Below the pieces are notes generated by a model that worked only from the letters and a program-made list of their open reading frames with translations, was not told the origin of the DNA and ran no database searches. From positions 1 to 52,203 of the forward strand of contig JADFZM010000002.1 in assembly GCA_015232535.1 (NCBI GenBank): a DNA stretch of 52,203 nt, given 5' to 3'. This document shows positions 34,932-44,137 of the stretch, one piece after another. The position numbers were made by a program, and so were the translations under genes. The number at the start of each line of letters is the position of its first letter. Position 1 is the first letter of the stretch. Source of the stretch: Candidatus Omnitrophota bacterium (GTDB taxonomy: Bacteria > Omnitrophota > Gorgyraeia > Zapsychrales > Zapsychraceae).

Positions 34932-36223
34932 AATCATTTGAGCATTATCAAAAAAGTTCATTCTTAGAACTTAGTGCTAGGCAAAAAATACAAACTCAAT
35001 TATTACGTCAGCACATGACGTATTGTAATAAATCGTCTCCGTTTTATCGTCAACTTTTTAAAAAACATGGGGTGGTTCCCGAATCGGTCAATTTAGATAA
35101 TTTGCAGGATGTTCCATTTACGGATAAACATTGCTTGGAGCGTTCTAATAAATCATTTATAGCAGTTTCACAAGAAAGTGTAGCGGATATTGTCTTATCT
35201 AGCGGCACCACGGGCGCTCCGACAAAAATAGTTTATTCTCAAGGAGACCTGGAGCGATTAGCTTATAATGAACGTCAATCATTGGCGTCTTGCGGCCTAA
35301 ATGCTCACGATCGTGTTCTTTTAACCTGTACCATCGATCGTTGTTTTATTGCTGGATTGGCTTATTATTCCGGGGCAAGAGCTCTTGGGGCCGCATGCAT
35401 ACGCAATGGTTTAAATTCTCTGGAAAGCCACGCGGGAATTATCAAATTAATGAACCCGACTGTTATTGTTGGTGTCCCATCATTCTTGCGGAAACTGGGT
35501 AATTTTGTCTCGCATCAGAAGATTTCCGTCGCTAGCGTCAAGAAGCTTGTTTGCATCGGGGAGCCTTTAAGGAATATTGACATGCAAAAGTTGACACTTC
35601 TAGAAGATATCGAGAAAATCTGGAAAGCCAAAGCGTACTCAACTTATTCTTCCTCGGAAATAGTTACTACTTTTTGTGAATGCGAAAGACAAAATGGCGG
35701 GCATTTGCATCCGGAATTAGCAGTTGCTGAAATTGTGGATGAGAGAGGGCGCCGGGCTAGTGCAGGCGCTGCCGGAGAATTAGTGGTAACACCCTTAGGA
35801 ATTGAAGGAATGCCTTTAGTGCGTTTTCGCACAGGAGATATTAGCTTTATGATAGATGAGCCTTGCGCTTGTGGCCGTAAAAGTCCGCGCTTAGGGCCTA
35901 TCTTAGGGCGAAAAAAACAAATGCTTAAGATAAAAGGAACGACTGTTTATCCTTTGGCTGTTTTTTCTGCCCTTGATAATATCTCTGAGATAAGCGATTA
36001 TTTTATTACGGTATTTTCTCAGGATGCTCTTTCTGACCGATTGACAGTGACTGTTTCCTTGCGTTATTCCTGTTCAGTTCGTAGAATTAGTGAAGTTTTG
36101 GCTGCAAGTTTACGAGTAGCCCCGGAAGTTGTGATAGCTTCCGAAGAAGAAGTACGCCGTGTTGTTTATAATCCATCTTTACGGAAACCTGTTCGATTTT
36201 TTGATAGGAGAAAAAAGGTATGA
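34928..36223 (+). CDS. PaaK-like adenylate-forming ligase (aryl/acyl-CoA or ACP ligase)
   Basis: 431 residues of the phenylacetate-CoA ligase type. The ATP P-loop is SSGTTGAPT (91-99); YSSSE (240-244) is the adenine/substrate motif; RFRTGD (299-304) binds ribose; the hinge and C-terminal domain begin with GRKKQMLKIKGTTVYP (327-342). In aryl-polyene pathways the AMP ligase (ApeH) activates the aromatic starter acid for loading to ACP. No ammonia lyase to make such an acid is in the window, so the starter may come from elsewhere, e.g. a benzoate. Overlaps its neighbours by 4 bases each. Confidence 0.85.
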   Translation: MKSFEHYQKSSFLELSARQKIQTQLLRQHMTYCNKSSPFYRQLFKKHGVVPESVNLDNLQDVPFTDKHCLERSNKSFIAVSQESVADIVLSSGTTGAPTKIVYSQGDLERLAYNERQSLASCGLNAHDRVLLTCTIDRCFIAGLAYYSGARALGAACIRNGLNSLESHAGIIKLMNPTVIVGVPSFLRKLGNFVSHQKISVASVKKLVCIGEPLRNIDMQKLTLLEDIEKIWKAKAYSTYSSSEIVTTFCECERQNGGHLHPELAVAEIVDERGRRASAGAAGELVVTPLGIEGMPLVRFRTGDISFMIDEPCACGRKSPRLGPILGRKKQMLKIKGTTVYPLAVFSALDNISEISDYFITVFSQDALSDRLTVTVSLRYSCSVRRISEVLAASLRVAPEVVIASEEEVRRVVYNPSLRKPVRFFDRRKKV

Positions 36224-37710
36224 GCACCTGTGGGAAAATCCCTAATCGATTCGAATTTTCTCAGCACGATATTGAAGAAGCGGTTCGCTCCGGTCAACTT
36301 TTATCTGCAGAGATAGAATTAAGCCTAAAATGCAATTTGCGCTGTCAATATTGCTATGTTTCTACGACAGCTGACCAGAACAATGAGCTTACGGGAAAAG
36401 AAATCCGCGATGTAATTCTTCAAGCGCATGATTTAGGTGCGCGTAAGATTATTATTCTTGGCGGAGAGCCATTAATTTATCCGCGAATTATTGAAAAAAT
36501 AGAATTCATTCGCGCTCATGGAATGCAGGTAGAATTATTTACTAATGGTCTTATGGTAACGCCTGCTATGGCGCGTCGATTATTTGAGCTTGGTGTAAAT
36601 GTTGTAATAAAAGTTAATTCTTTTAAAGATGACGTTCAAGATAAAATTGTTGGTATGCCGGGGGCTTCCAAAAAGATGAGGGCAGCGCTGGTGAACCTTA
36701 AGGGAGCAGGATACCCTTATGGAGCCGGATTCTTAGCCGTGAGCACAATTATTTGCCGGGAAAATTTTTCTGAACTTATAGATTTATGGGTTTGGATTCG
36801 AGACCAGGGAATTCTGCCTTATTTTGAAATCTTAACCCCTCAAGGAAGGGCTTCAGAGAATGATTGGCTTAATGTCGGGGCTGCCGATCTCGAAGATTTA
36901 TTTTATAAAATAAGTGAGATAGACCGAACACGTTATAACCAAATCTGGGATCCTCAGCCGCCTCTTGTCGGAGGGAAATGCTTGCGCCATCGTTTTTCTT
37001 GTTTAATCAATGCCCAAGGCTTTGTTATGCCGTGTGTCGGGGTAAACATTCCAATCGGAAATATTAGGGAGAAAAAACTCAAGGACATCCTAAGAGAAAG
37101 CGAGATTGTCCAAGATCTTAGATATTATCACGATAAAATTAAAGGACCTTGCGGCAAGTGCGACAAAGCCGATGATTGTTATGGTTGCCGAGGGGCTGCT
37201 TATCAATTGACTGGTGATTATTTAGCTTCGGACCCTTTATGTTGGAAGAATTTATCGCTTTCTGAAGATATTGCAAAGCTCCCTATTTTAGTTAATGAAT
37301 TTATTCCCCACGGAAAGCCCATGTGTTTGGTTGATCGCTTGATAAAGCAAGGGGAACGAAGCGCCGAAGTCGAGACCACAATAAGAAGAGATATGCCTTT
37401 TGTGGACGAAAATGGTTTATTAGAAGAGGTTGGATATTTAGAAATGATTGCCCAGGCCACTGCAGCTATGAGAGGGTTTAAGCAGTATGGGATAACGAGT
37501 AATAAGCAAGAGGGTTTTCTTTCAGGGGCAAAGGATTTTGAGATTTTTGAACGCGCACGCGTAGGAGATGTTCTCGTTACGTCTGTATTTAAATATGCCA
37601 AATTTGAGGATATTGGTGTCATTAAGGGAACTATCCACCGCGGATCTTCTTTGCTAGCGCAGGGTGAGATAAAAGTTTGGCAGAAGTCAGCCAAGGAGAA
37701 AATAGCATGA
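36220..37710 (+). CDS. Radical SAM/SPASM protein fused to an ApeP-like hotdog dehydratase
   Basis: 496 residues. Residues 30-345 are a radical SAM enzyme: cluster Cys38, Cys42, Cys45 (CNLRCQYC), SAM-contact GGEP (81-84), and a SPASM-like set of cysteines at 254, 261, 272, 311, 314, 320, 323 and 341 that can hold auxiliary Fe-S clusters. Residues 352-490 are a separate hotdog domain resembling ApeP-type 3-hydroxyacyl-ACP dehydratases, with IPHGKPMCLVDR (His364) and EEVGYLEMIAQATAA (Glu408). The frame is continuous with no internal stop. The two domains may act on the same ACP-bound intermediate. I know no characterised example of this fusion. Overlaps the AMP ligase and LolA genes by ATGA. Confidence 0.85.
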   Translation: MSTCGKIPNRFEFSQHDIEEAVRSGQLLSAEIELSLKCNLRCQYCYVSTTADQNNELTGKEIRDVILQAHDLGARKIIILGGEPLIYPRIIEKIEFIRAHGMQVELFTNGLMVTPAMARRLFELGVNVVIKVNSFKDDVQDKIVGMPGASKKMRAALVNLKGAGYPYGAGFLAVSTIICRENFSELIDLWVWIRDQGILPYFEILTPQGRASENDWLNVGAADLEDLFYKISEIDRTRYNQIWDPQPPLVGGKCLRHRFSCLINAQGFVMPCVGVNIPIGNIREKKLKDILRESEIVQDLRYYHDKIKGPCGKCDKADDCYGCRGAAYQLTGDYLASDPLCWKNLSLSEDIAKLPILVNEFIPHGKPMCLVDRLIKQGERSAEVETTIRRDMPFVDENGLLEEVGYLEMIAQATAAMRGFKQYGITSNKQEGFLSGAKDFEIFERARVGDVLVTSVFKYAKFEDIGVIKGTIHRGSSLLAQGEIKVWQKSAKEKIA

Positions 37711-38360
37711 TTAAAATATTCGTAACACTTTTAATATTCTTTCTTGGAAATGTTGTTCAATGTCAAGCCCAAAACTCCGATGAAGTAAAGGAGGTGCTTA
37801 CAAATATTACAAGCCAAATGGCGAATCTCAAGACCGTTCAAGCCGATTTCACTCAAGAAAAGAAGATGGCCGTATTTACTTCACCGATAATTTTGCGTGG
37901 AACATTGCTATGGGAAAAACCTGATTCCTTTGCTTGGCGAATTGTTTCTCCGATTCAGTATATAATTGTCATGCGGCAAGGAATCGCCCGACAATGGGAG
38001 GGGGAGCATAATACTATCCAAGAATTTCAAATGAGCTCCAATCCTGTCATGCGCGTAGCTTCTTCGCAATTGCAGAAATGGTTTGGCGGAAATTATCAGA
38101 AGCTTGCCACGGAATATGATGTTTCTTTGGCTGGCCGTCAGCCGTTAATTTTGGCTTGTGTGCCACATCAGGATAGCCCGGAATCCGGCGTGATTGCACG
38201 AATCTCGATACAGTTTCGAGAAGATTTGCGTTATATCGAACGAATTACAATTGAAGAAGTATCCGGAGATATAACAAATATCAAATTCGAAAATACACAT
38301 TTTAATTTGCCAATTTCAGAAGATAGTTGGCGTATAGGTTTGGTGAGCCCACATGTTTGA
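37707..38360 (+). CDS. LolA-like outer-membrane lipoprotein carrier (ApeL-like)
   Basis: 217 residues from the ATG at 37707 (ATGA overlap with the preceding stop). The N-terminus MIKIFVTLLIFFLGNVVQCQA is a signal peptide. The mature part has the LolA layout: MANLKTVQADFTQEKKM, ILRGTLLWEKPDSFAWRI, and a C-terminal beta region. Aryl-polyene clusters carry a dedicated LolA homologue before an MMPL exporter, and the same order is found here. It probably ferries the lipid product through the periplasm. Confidence 0.87.
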   Translation: MIKIFVTLLIFFLGNVVQCQAQNSDEVKEVLTNITSQMANLKTVQADFTQEKKMAVFTSPIILRGTLLWEKPDSFAWRIVSPIQYIIVMRQGIARQWEGEHNTIQEFQMSSNPVMRVASSQLQKWFGGNYQKLATEYDVSLAGRQPLILACVPHQDSPESGVIARISIQFREDLRYIERITIEEVSGDITNIKFENTHFNLPISEDSWRIGLVSPHV

Positions 38361-40725
38361 GGCCTGTTTTGAAAAAGTATTTTTGTTTTTTCAGCGGTTT
38401 AAAAGAACTGTTTTAATAATTTTGTGCTCGGCTATAGCCCTTTTTGCAATAGCAGCAACATGCATCCACTTTGATAATGATATTGTGAGCATGCTGCCTT
38501 CTGACCCCAAACTTCGACGAGATTTTGATCTTGTTCGGGGAAGTGCGTTTGCCGGTAAAGTTGTTCTTTCTTTTGAATTAAAATCTCCTGACAGATCTTT
38601 GGATGATTTGGTCCGCTATGTTGATACGGTTGTCCAGCGTCTTCCGGGGCCACTTGTAAACAAAGTTATTAAAGGGCCGGACCTTTCTCCGGATGAGCTG
38701 GTGAAGTTTGTTCAAATCGGCCCTCGCTTGATCGGTGAAAAAAGTTTAGAGGCTTTTTCCGGGCGAACATCGCCGAGTGCCATCGATGAAAGCCTGCGTT
38801 CAGTCCGTTCACGTTTGATCTCTTTTCAAGGGATGTTTATTAGCGGCATTGTGCAGGCTGATCCTCTTGGAATATTTTCGCAGGAGTTAACGGCTCTACA
38901 ACAACTAGCGGCTACTTTTGGACGTAATGTCACTTTTTACAATGACCACTTTGCTACGCAAGACGGTAAGCATCTGATGCTTATTCTTGAGACGCCAGTT
39001 CAGATTACAGACGCAGAGCGTTCAAAGGAATTAATATCTTATATTCAGGCATGCCTCAAAGATATTCCGTCTTATGCTCAGGCGGATATTATCGCCGGGC
39101 ACACGCATACAGTGGCTAATGAGTCTTTGATCAAGAGCGACATTGCTCGAACAGTAACGGTCGCGACGATTGCCTATTTGCTCGTTTTAATATGTTTCTT
39201 CAGGGATATGCGCGCGGCGATATTTTTTTTAATTCCTGCGTGTTCCGTTTTGGTTGCTTTGGTTTGTTCGGGGCTGATATTTGGCCGTATTTCGGCGTTT
39301 ATTGTAGCTTTGGCATCAGTCATTATCGGCATTTCAGATGATTACGGGATCCTTGTTTATACTGCTATTCGTACGGCTGGACGTCGGGATGTGGTTTCTT
39401 GCATGGCACGACCCATTGTCTTGGCAGCCTTATTCACGAGCGGGATATTTTTTGTATTCTTCTTTTCCAGTATCCCCGGATATCATCAACTTGCTTTTTT
39501 AACTATCATCAGCATTTGGCTGTGTGTTTTATTTGTTTTATTGATATTTCCTCATCTTGTTACGACGTCAGCGCTTCGTCTTCCCCGTGGCGTGGGGGAA
39601 GGCCCGACAAGCCCCAAAAAAGATAGGCAAAAGATTGTGGCTTGGATCATTCTTATCGTGATTTTATGCGTCGGTGCGCAACGTATGACTTTTAGTAGCG
39701 ATATTTCAACGTTAGACGGCGTTGATGCCAAGACCCGTGCCGGAGAGGAGAAATTCGAGGAGGTTTGGTTGGGACGATATAAACAAGGGATATTCGTTGT
39801 GACTGCTCCGACACTTGAAGAAGCACTTACGGTCAATCGAAGCGTTTATAATGATTCGGCTTCTTTTTCTAAACAGATTACCAGTATCGCGCCATTTATG
39901 TTGCCTGAGCAAGAACAGAAGAAAAATATTGCGGCTTGGCGGGTTTTTTGGCAAACAAAGAAAGGGCAGGATTTAAGAGATTCCGTTCAAGTAAGCGCTA
40001 TGCAAAATGGATTTTCACCCGATGCTTTTGCCTCATTTCTAGACTTAACCCAGCGCGATTCTTTTCCGAAGTTTGAGGACATTTCTTTCTTAAAACAAAT
40101 GTCAGAGCGATTTATTTCATCCCAAAAGGGTTTGGTTCGCGTATTAACGTTTTTTCCGGAAGAACCCGGCTATACAGTCCATTTTAATCGGTTGGCACAT
40201 AAATATCCCGGGTCATTTATTTTTTCACGAACAGAGTTTTCCCGGCGATTTAATTCAAGTATTAATCAAGAAGCGTTACGGCTGGCCGGGTATGCTGGAT
40301 TATTTTTGTGTTTTGTGGCGGCATTCTTTTTGCGCAGAATGCGGTTAATTTTAGCTGTTTTATCAGCTGCGGTTACGTGTATATTAGCTATAGCCGGTGT
40401 CTATGGATTCTTGGGGAAGCCGTTAACCGCTCCGGCCCTTGTGGCGATGATGATCGCTGTAGGCCTTTCGATAGATTATGGTGTATTTTTATTGTATTCT
40501 TTACAAAATAAGATCGATACGGGAACGGCCAAAGCTGTCAGTATTTCTGCTGCCACAACATTAACCGGTGCGCTTTCTTTGTTGGCAGCACATCATCCGG
40601 CGCTTTTTTCAATAGGTCTTTCTTTAAGCGTGGGTTTAGGCGTCGGATGGTTGTGTGCACAAATAATTATGCCGGCTTTATACAGACTTTATTGTTCGAA
40701 TGCTTGTGAGGCCAAGAATGAATAA
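38353..40725 (+). CDS. MMPL/RND-family lipid exporter (ApeM-like)
   Basis: 790 residues. One membrane helix at about 18-36, a periplasmic domain (about 40-250), five or six helices (about 256-402), a second periplasmic domain (about 430-635) and a second helical bundle (about 636-782), the usual internally repeated MMPL/RND plan. SVIIGISDDYGILVY and MIAVGLSIDYGVFLLYS are the paired helix-4 motifs with the proton-relay aspartates. It overlaps the LolA gene by 8 bases. Predicted inner-membrane exporter of the polyene lipid to the LolA-like carrier. Confidence 0.9.
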   Translation: MFEACFEKVFLFFQRFKRTVLIILCSAIALFAIAATCIHFDNDIVSMLPSDPKLRRDFDLVRGSAFAGKVVLSFELKSPDRSLDDLVRYVDTVVQRLPGPLVNKVIKGPDLSPDELVKFVQIGPRLIGEKSLEAFSGRTSPSAIDESLRSVRSRLISFQGMFISGIVQADPLGIFSQELTALQQLAATFGRNVTFYNDHFATQDGKHLMLILETPVQITDAERSKELISYIQACLKDIPSYAQADIIAGHTHTVANESLIKSDIARTVTVATIAYLLVLICFFRDMRAAIFFLIPACSVLVALVCSGLIFGRISAFIVALASVIIGISDDYGILVYTAIRTAGRRDVVSCMARPIVLAALFTSGIFFVFFFSSIPGYHQLAFLTIISIWLCVLFVLLIFPHLVTTSALRLPRGVGEGPTSPKKDRQKIVAWIILIVILCVGAQRMTFSSDISTLDGVDAKTRAGEEKFEEVWLGRYKQGIFVVTAPTLEEALTVNRSVYNDSASFSKQITSIAPFMLPEQEQKKNIAAWRVFWQTKKGQDLRDSVQVSAMQNGFSPDAFASFLDLTQRDSFPKFEDISFLKQMSERFISSQKGLVRVLTFFPEEPGYTVHFNRLAHKYPGSFIFSRTEFSRRFNSSINQEALRLAGYAGLFLCFVAAFFLRRMRLILAVLSAAVTCILAIAGVYGFLGKPLTAPALVAMMIAVGLSIDYGVFLLYSLQNKIDTGTAKAVSISAATTLTGALSLLAAHHPALFSIGLSLSVGLGVGWLCAQIIMPALYRLYCSNACEAKNE

Positions 40726-41383
40726 GAAGTTGTTTATAAGCACGATAAGTCTAGTTATTTTACTAATGGGTTGCGCTCACCTTCCCATAAGAAGTATATC
40801 CAGACAAGAAACGCAGGTAGTTTTAGACGATTTTCAAGTACGGCTGGGGGATAAATATGAAATTCTTAGTTCGGTTGTATTCAAGTATAAGTTTTTTACA
40901 TTATCGAGCTTAGGATTAACCTCTATCGACCTACCTAAGGACTATTTGGCAGTTGCTGGAATTACTCCGGCAGGTATCACTTTGTTTAAAATTGTTTCCG
41001 AGAAAGGGAAAATCATTCATTCGTTTGTTATCCCGGAATTAGAGAAACGTGGCGATGTTGCCAAAGCTGTGTCCGGAAATATTCGGGATATTTATTTTGA
41101 TTTAACTCCTGGCCAGCTTATATCCATGGTTTCCAAAGGTGATAAATTATATTTGAAAACCTTAGTTTCTGACGGGGCGCAGAATGAATATGTTTTTTCT
41201 GAGAAGGATAGAACGCTATTGGAAAAACGCCTTTACAAAAATGGCAAGCTTTCTTGGAACATATACTACAAAAATTGGTTTGCTGATTCTTCTGGTAAAA
41301 TTCATCCAAAAGATATTCGTTTATTGCATAGGGAGTATAAGTATCAGTTATTATTAAATCTCAAAGAGGCGAAGCCTCTATAG
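40718..41383 (+). CDS. Lipoprotein, ApeN/DUF3261-like by position
   Basis: 221 residues from the ATG at 40718, overlapping the exporter by 8 bases. Lipobox LMGC (16-19) with Cys19 as the lipidated residue. The mature part is beta-rich, with VVFKYKF and NIYYKNWF segments, and resembles the DUF3261 lipoprotein that follows the exporter in aryl-polyene clusters. I base this on position and general appearance; the family match needs confirmation. Likely an outer-membrane-anchored acceptor or assembly factor. Confidence 0.68.
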   Translation: MNKKLFISTISLVILLMGCAHLPIRSISRQETQVVLDDFQVRLGDKYEILSSVVFKYKFFTLSSLGLTSIDLPKDYLAVAGITPAGITLFKIVSEKGKIIHSFVIPELEKRGDVAKAVSGNIRDIYFDLTPGQLISMVSKGDKLYLKTLVSDGAQNEYVFSEKDRTLLEKRLYKNGKLSWNIYYKNWFADSSGKIHPKDIRLLHREYKYQLLLNLKEAKPL

Positions 41384-41398
41384 GCCCAAGGTTAAATT

Positions 41399-41773
41399 AT
41401 GTCTATATTATACAAAGAGATCAAAGAACTATTTAAGCAAGTCCATTGTCACAAGGATGGAAAAATAACTGCCGAGATAACTTTCCCCAAAAAGTTTACA
41501 GGGTTTAAGGGGCATTTCCCAAAGAACCCGGTCGTTCCCGGAGTATGCGAAATTATGAGCGTAATTGTGTTGTTAGAGCTAGCTTTTAAACAAAAAGCAA
41601 AATTAAAGACAATTAATTTGGCAAAATTTTTGGCGCCCGTTACTTGTCAGGAAAAAATAAACGTTGAGCTTCAGCGTGAAAATAAGAGCGGTGTCTTGGA
41701 ACGCGTTAAAGCGGTATTTATGTCAAAGAAAAGAAAAGTTGCCGAAATTCGAATCGAGGTTAATTATGAATGA
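41399..41773 (+). CDS. FabZ/ApeI-like hotdog 3-hydroxyacyl-ACP dehydratase
   Basis: 124 residues. The catalytic-loop signature FKGHFPKNPVVPGV (36-49) with His39 is that of FabA/FabZ-type dehydratases, and the ApeI subgroup has the same length. It would form the trans double bonds of the polyene together with the fused dehydratase domain encoded at 36220. The usual catalytic acidic residue on the central helix appears as Glu51 (GVCEIM). It overlaps the thioesterase gene by 8 bases. Confidence 0.86.
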   Translation: MSILYKEIKELFKQVHCHKDGKITAEITFPKKFTGFKGHFPKNPVVPGVCEIMSVIVLLELAFKQKAKLKTINLAKFLAPVTCQEKINVELQRENKSGVLERVKAVFMSKKRKVAEIRIEVNYE

Positions 41774-42269
41774 GCCTGTTTCTAAATCAACCCGTCGTAG
41801 CAAAGGATCATATTTTAATTCTCCAATAAACGTTTTGCCTGCGCTTAGCGCACAGGTCCGTTTGCGCGTAGCCTTCAGTGATGTTGACCCTATGGCTGTC
41901 GTCTGGCATGGGCGCTATGGACAGTATTGCGAAAAGGCTTATGCGGAACTGACACGCAGTTGTGGGATTTCATATCATGATTTTTTCCAAGCACGGCTTC
42001 GGGCGCCGATTGTTCAAGCCCATATGGACTACTATGAACCGTTATTGTTGGAAGAAGAATTCACTGTAACTGCCAATTTAATATGGTGCGAAGGGGCGCG
42101 AATGAATGTTGAATATGTTCTGGCTAAGACTGAAGGATCAATTGCGGCAACAGGATATACTGTACAGATGTTTACCGAACATACGGGGATACCATTGTTA
42201 ACAATTCCGCCGCTCATTGAAAAGTTACGTCAGCGTTGGCTAAAAGGAGAGTTTAAGTGCCTCCAATAA
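41766..42269 (+). CDS. 4HBT/YbgC-like acyl thioesterase (ApeK-like)
   Basis: 167 residues from the ATG at 41766, the start nearest the end of the preceding gene; a longer frame from 41664 would overlap it by more than 100 bases. The hotdog signature FSDVDPMAVVWHGRY (37-51) contains the catalytic Asp41 and the conserved His48 of 4-hydroxybenzoyl-CoA thioesterases. A thioesterase of this type (ApeK) occurs in aryl-polyene clusters. Confidence 0.87.
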   Translation: MNEPVSKSTRRSKGSYFNSPINVLPALSAQVRLRVAFSDVDPMAVVWHGRYGQYCEKAYAELTRSCGISYHDFFQARLRAPIVQAHMDYYEPLLLEEEFTVTANLIWCEGARMNVEYVLAKTEGSIAATGYTVQMFTEHTGIPLLTIPPLIEKLRQRWLKGEFKCLQ

Positions 42270-43387
42270 AAACTGTAGTCACAGCCTGTGATTTGGTAAC
42301 TGCCTATGGGGAGGGCGCTTTGTTTTGTTGGAATGGTATATTATCCTCTAAAAGCGCCATCGGCAAAGCGGAGCGGTTTTCTACGGCTTCATTTCAGAGC
42401 AGTAATGCAGCTACCGTGGCAGGGGTTAAATATTTAGGCGAGGAGTCTCTTGTGATTCAAATGTTTCTTTTGCTCTTTAATAGCAATAAGGCATTAATCC
42501 CTCACGATGCCCTGCTTGTTCTTGCTACTACTACGGGAGAAATAGATATATTAGAAAAGCAGGTTTTAGAAGGGGCTGGCGATGAGAAGGAGAGTAGGCT
42601 TGGTGTTCTATTGGAGAAAGTAAAGGCGCTTACCAAAGTTAAGGGAGAGGGCACGATTATTTCCAGCGCTTGTACCTCATCGATTGCTGCCCTTGGTTTT
42701 GCTTCAAGCCTGATTCAAAGCGGAAAACATGATTGTGTGTTAGTAGTTGCCGCTGACGCGGTGACGGAGTTTGTTTTTTCTGGATTCTCATCGCTTATGG
42801 CGCTTGACCCTGATAAGGCAAAACCATTTGATAAAAATAGGGCTGGTTTAAGCCTGGGCGAAGGCGCGGGATTTGTTTTACTCATGAGCCAATCGCGGGC
42901 ACAGCGGGAAGGCAGGACAACCTTAGGAGAAATAGCTGGCTGGGGAGTAGCAGGTGACGCCAATCATATGACGGGGCCATTGCGCGATGGCAGCGGTTTG
43001 AAGCTGGCAATACAAAAGGCCTTGCGCAGTGCCGAGTTATCCAGCGATGATGTGGGATGCATATCCAGCCATGGCACAGGGACAGTATACAATGATTCAA
43101 TGGAGATGAAGGCCTATAAGAGTGTTTTCGAGAATCGAGAGGTACCTCTTTACTCAATAAAAGGAGCCGTCGGGCACACCATGGGAGCATCCGGCTTAAT
43201 CGAAACTGTGATTGCTCTTCGGGTTTTAGAAGAAAATATTATTCCTCCCACGGTGGGATTAGCTGATGTTGATCCTGAGGCAAAAGATTGGGTTTCATTG
43301 GAAAAACGTACTTTAGAAAAGCGCGCTATCTTGCTTAACAACGCAGGATTCGGCGGAGTAAACGCGGCGCTGTTATTAAAACAATAA
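42257..43387 (+). CDS. Beta-ketoacyl synthase (polyene ketosynthase 2)
   Basis: 376 residues, GTG start at 42257 with AAGGAG nearby, overlapping the thioesterase by 13 bases. Complete active site: Cys139 in SSACTSSIAALG, His272 in SSHGTGT and His307 in GAVGHTMGASG. It is shorter than FabF at the N-terminus, as in the ApeC/ApeO group. Ends GFGGVNAALLLKQ. It is a distinct condensing enzyme from the one at 32643. Confidence 0.88.
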   Translation: MPPIKTVVTACDLVTAYGEGALFCWNGILSSKSAIGKAERFSTASFQSSNAATVAGVKYLGEESLVIQMFLLLFNSNKALIPHDALLVLATTTGEIDILEKQVLEGAGDEKESRLGVLLEKVKALTKVKGEGTIISSACTSSIAALGFASSLIQSGKHDCVLVVAADAVTEFVFSGFSSLMALDPDKAKPFDKNRAGLSLGEGAGFVLLMSQSRAQREGRTTLGEIAGWGVAGDANHMTGPLRDGSGLKLAIQKALRSAELSSDDVGCISSHGTGTVYNDSMEMKAYKSVFENREVPLYSIKGAVGHTMGASGLIETVIALRVLEENIIPPTVGLADVDPEAKDWVSLEKRTLEKRAILLNNAGFGGVNAALLLKQ

Positions 43388-43401
43388 GGAAAGGAAATGG
43401 T

Positions 43402-43998
43402 ATGAAAAAGACAATTGTTTTATTAGTGTTGGCGGTATTGGCTAGCGGATGTGCTACTGTAAAATTGAAGGAGGACAAGACTTATTATACTAAGGCGAAT
43501 GTCTGGTATGAGAAGCCGAATGAAGTGTTAACCGTGTACCATAAAGGAGAGATTATTCCTGTAGGTACAAAAGTTACAGTGGTGAACGCTAGCGGTAGTT
43601 GTATAACATTTATTCCTGAATCAAACTCAAAGAAATATACTTTGGTCAATTCATCAAAATATAGCAATATAGGAATTGAAGAGTTTTTTAATCAGTATTT
43701 TTCTGAATCTGATGTAAAGGCCGAAGGAGGAGAGTTTTATAATTTTACAGAAGAAGAGAGAAAGAATATTGAAAATGGTATTATTGCTTCAGGAATGAGC
43801 AAAGAAGCGGTTTTAATGGCATATGGATATCCTCCCAGTCATCGTACTCCTGATACGCGTAGTAATCGTTGGGTCTACTGGATAAGTAAATTCAGGAATT
43901 TTGGTGTTGAATTCAAAGATAACAAAGCAATACTTGATGAGAAAAGCAATAGGCAGAAAGTTCAACAAGACAGCGTAGAGCCAGCAGAAAAGCCCTAA
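43402..43998 (+). CDS. BamE/SmpA-like lipoprotein
   Basis: 198 residues with a lipobox LASGC (Cys17) after a short signal peptide and AAGGAAA upstream. The C-terminal part, IIASGMSKEAVLMAYGYPPSHR then NRWVYW, resembles the BamE/OmlA fold (short helix pair followed by beta-strands). The N-terminal half is beta-rich and unassigned. The reading frame stops at a TAA and then, in the same frame, continues into a SHOCT-like segment to 44103 (see separate entry), so the ancestral protein was probably 34 residues longer. Confidence 0.75.
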   Translation: MKKTIVLLVLAVLASGCATVKLKEDKTYYTKANVWYEKPNEVLTVYHKGEIIPVGTKVTVVNASGSCITFIPESNSKKYTLVNSSKYSNIGIEEFFNQYFSESDVKAEGGEFYNFTEEERKNIENGIIASGMSKEAVLMAYGYPPSHRTPDTRSNRWVYWISKFRNFGVEFKDNKAILDEKSNRQKVQQDSVEPAEKP

Positions 43999-44103
43999 GG
44001 TTCTAATGCGGATGGACTTTTGGAATACAAGAAATTAATAGATACCGGCGCTATTACCCAAGAGGAATACGAACAGAAGAAAAGTCAGCTTTTAGGGTTA
44101 TAA
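43999..44103 (+). pseudogene. In-frame SHOCT-domain tail separated by a stop codon
   Basis: Directly after the TAA at 43996-43998 and in the same frame, 34 codons encode GSNADG followed by LLEYKKLIDTGAITQEEY and a short basic end, closing with TAA at 44101-44103. This is a recognisable SHOCT domain (short C-terminal helical domain with a K-x-L-x-D-x-G-x-I-T-x-E-E-Y pattern). It has no start codon of its own. It is either a tail lost by a nonsense mutation or reached by stop-codon readthrough. Confidence 0.7.
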
Positions 44104-44137
44104 GTATTCGCTCATATGGGATAAGAAGTCTATTTCA

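Noticed and set aside
41664-41765. Extended N-terminus of the thioesterase
   Set aside because: It overlaps the dehydratase gene in another frame; the ATG at 41766 gives the normal family length.
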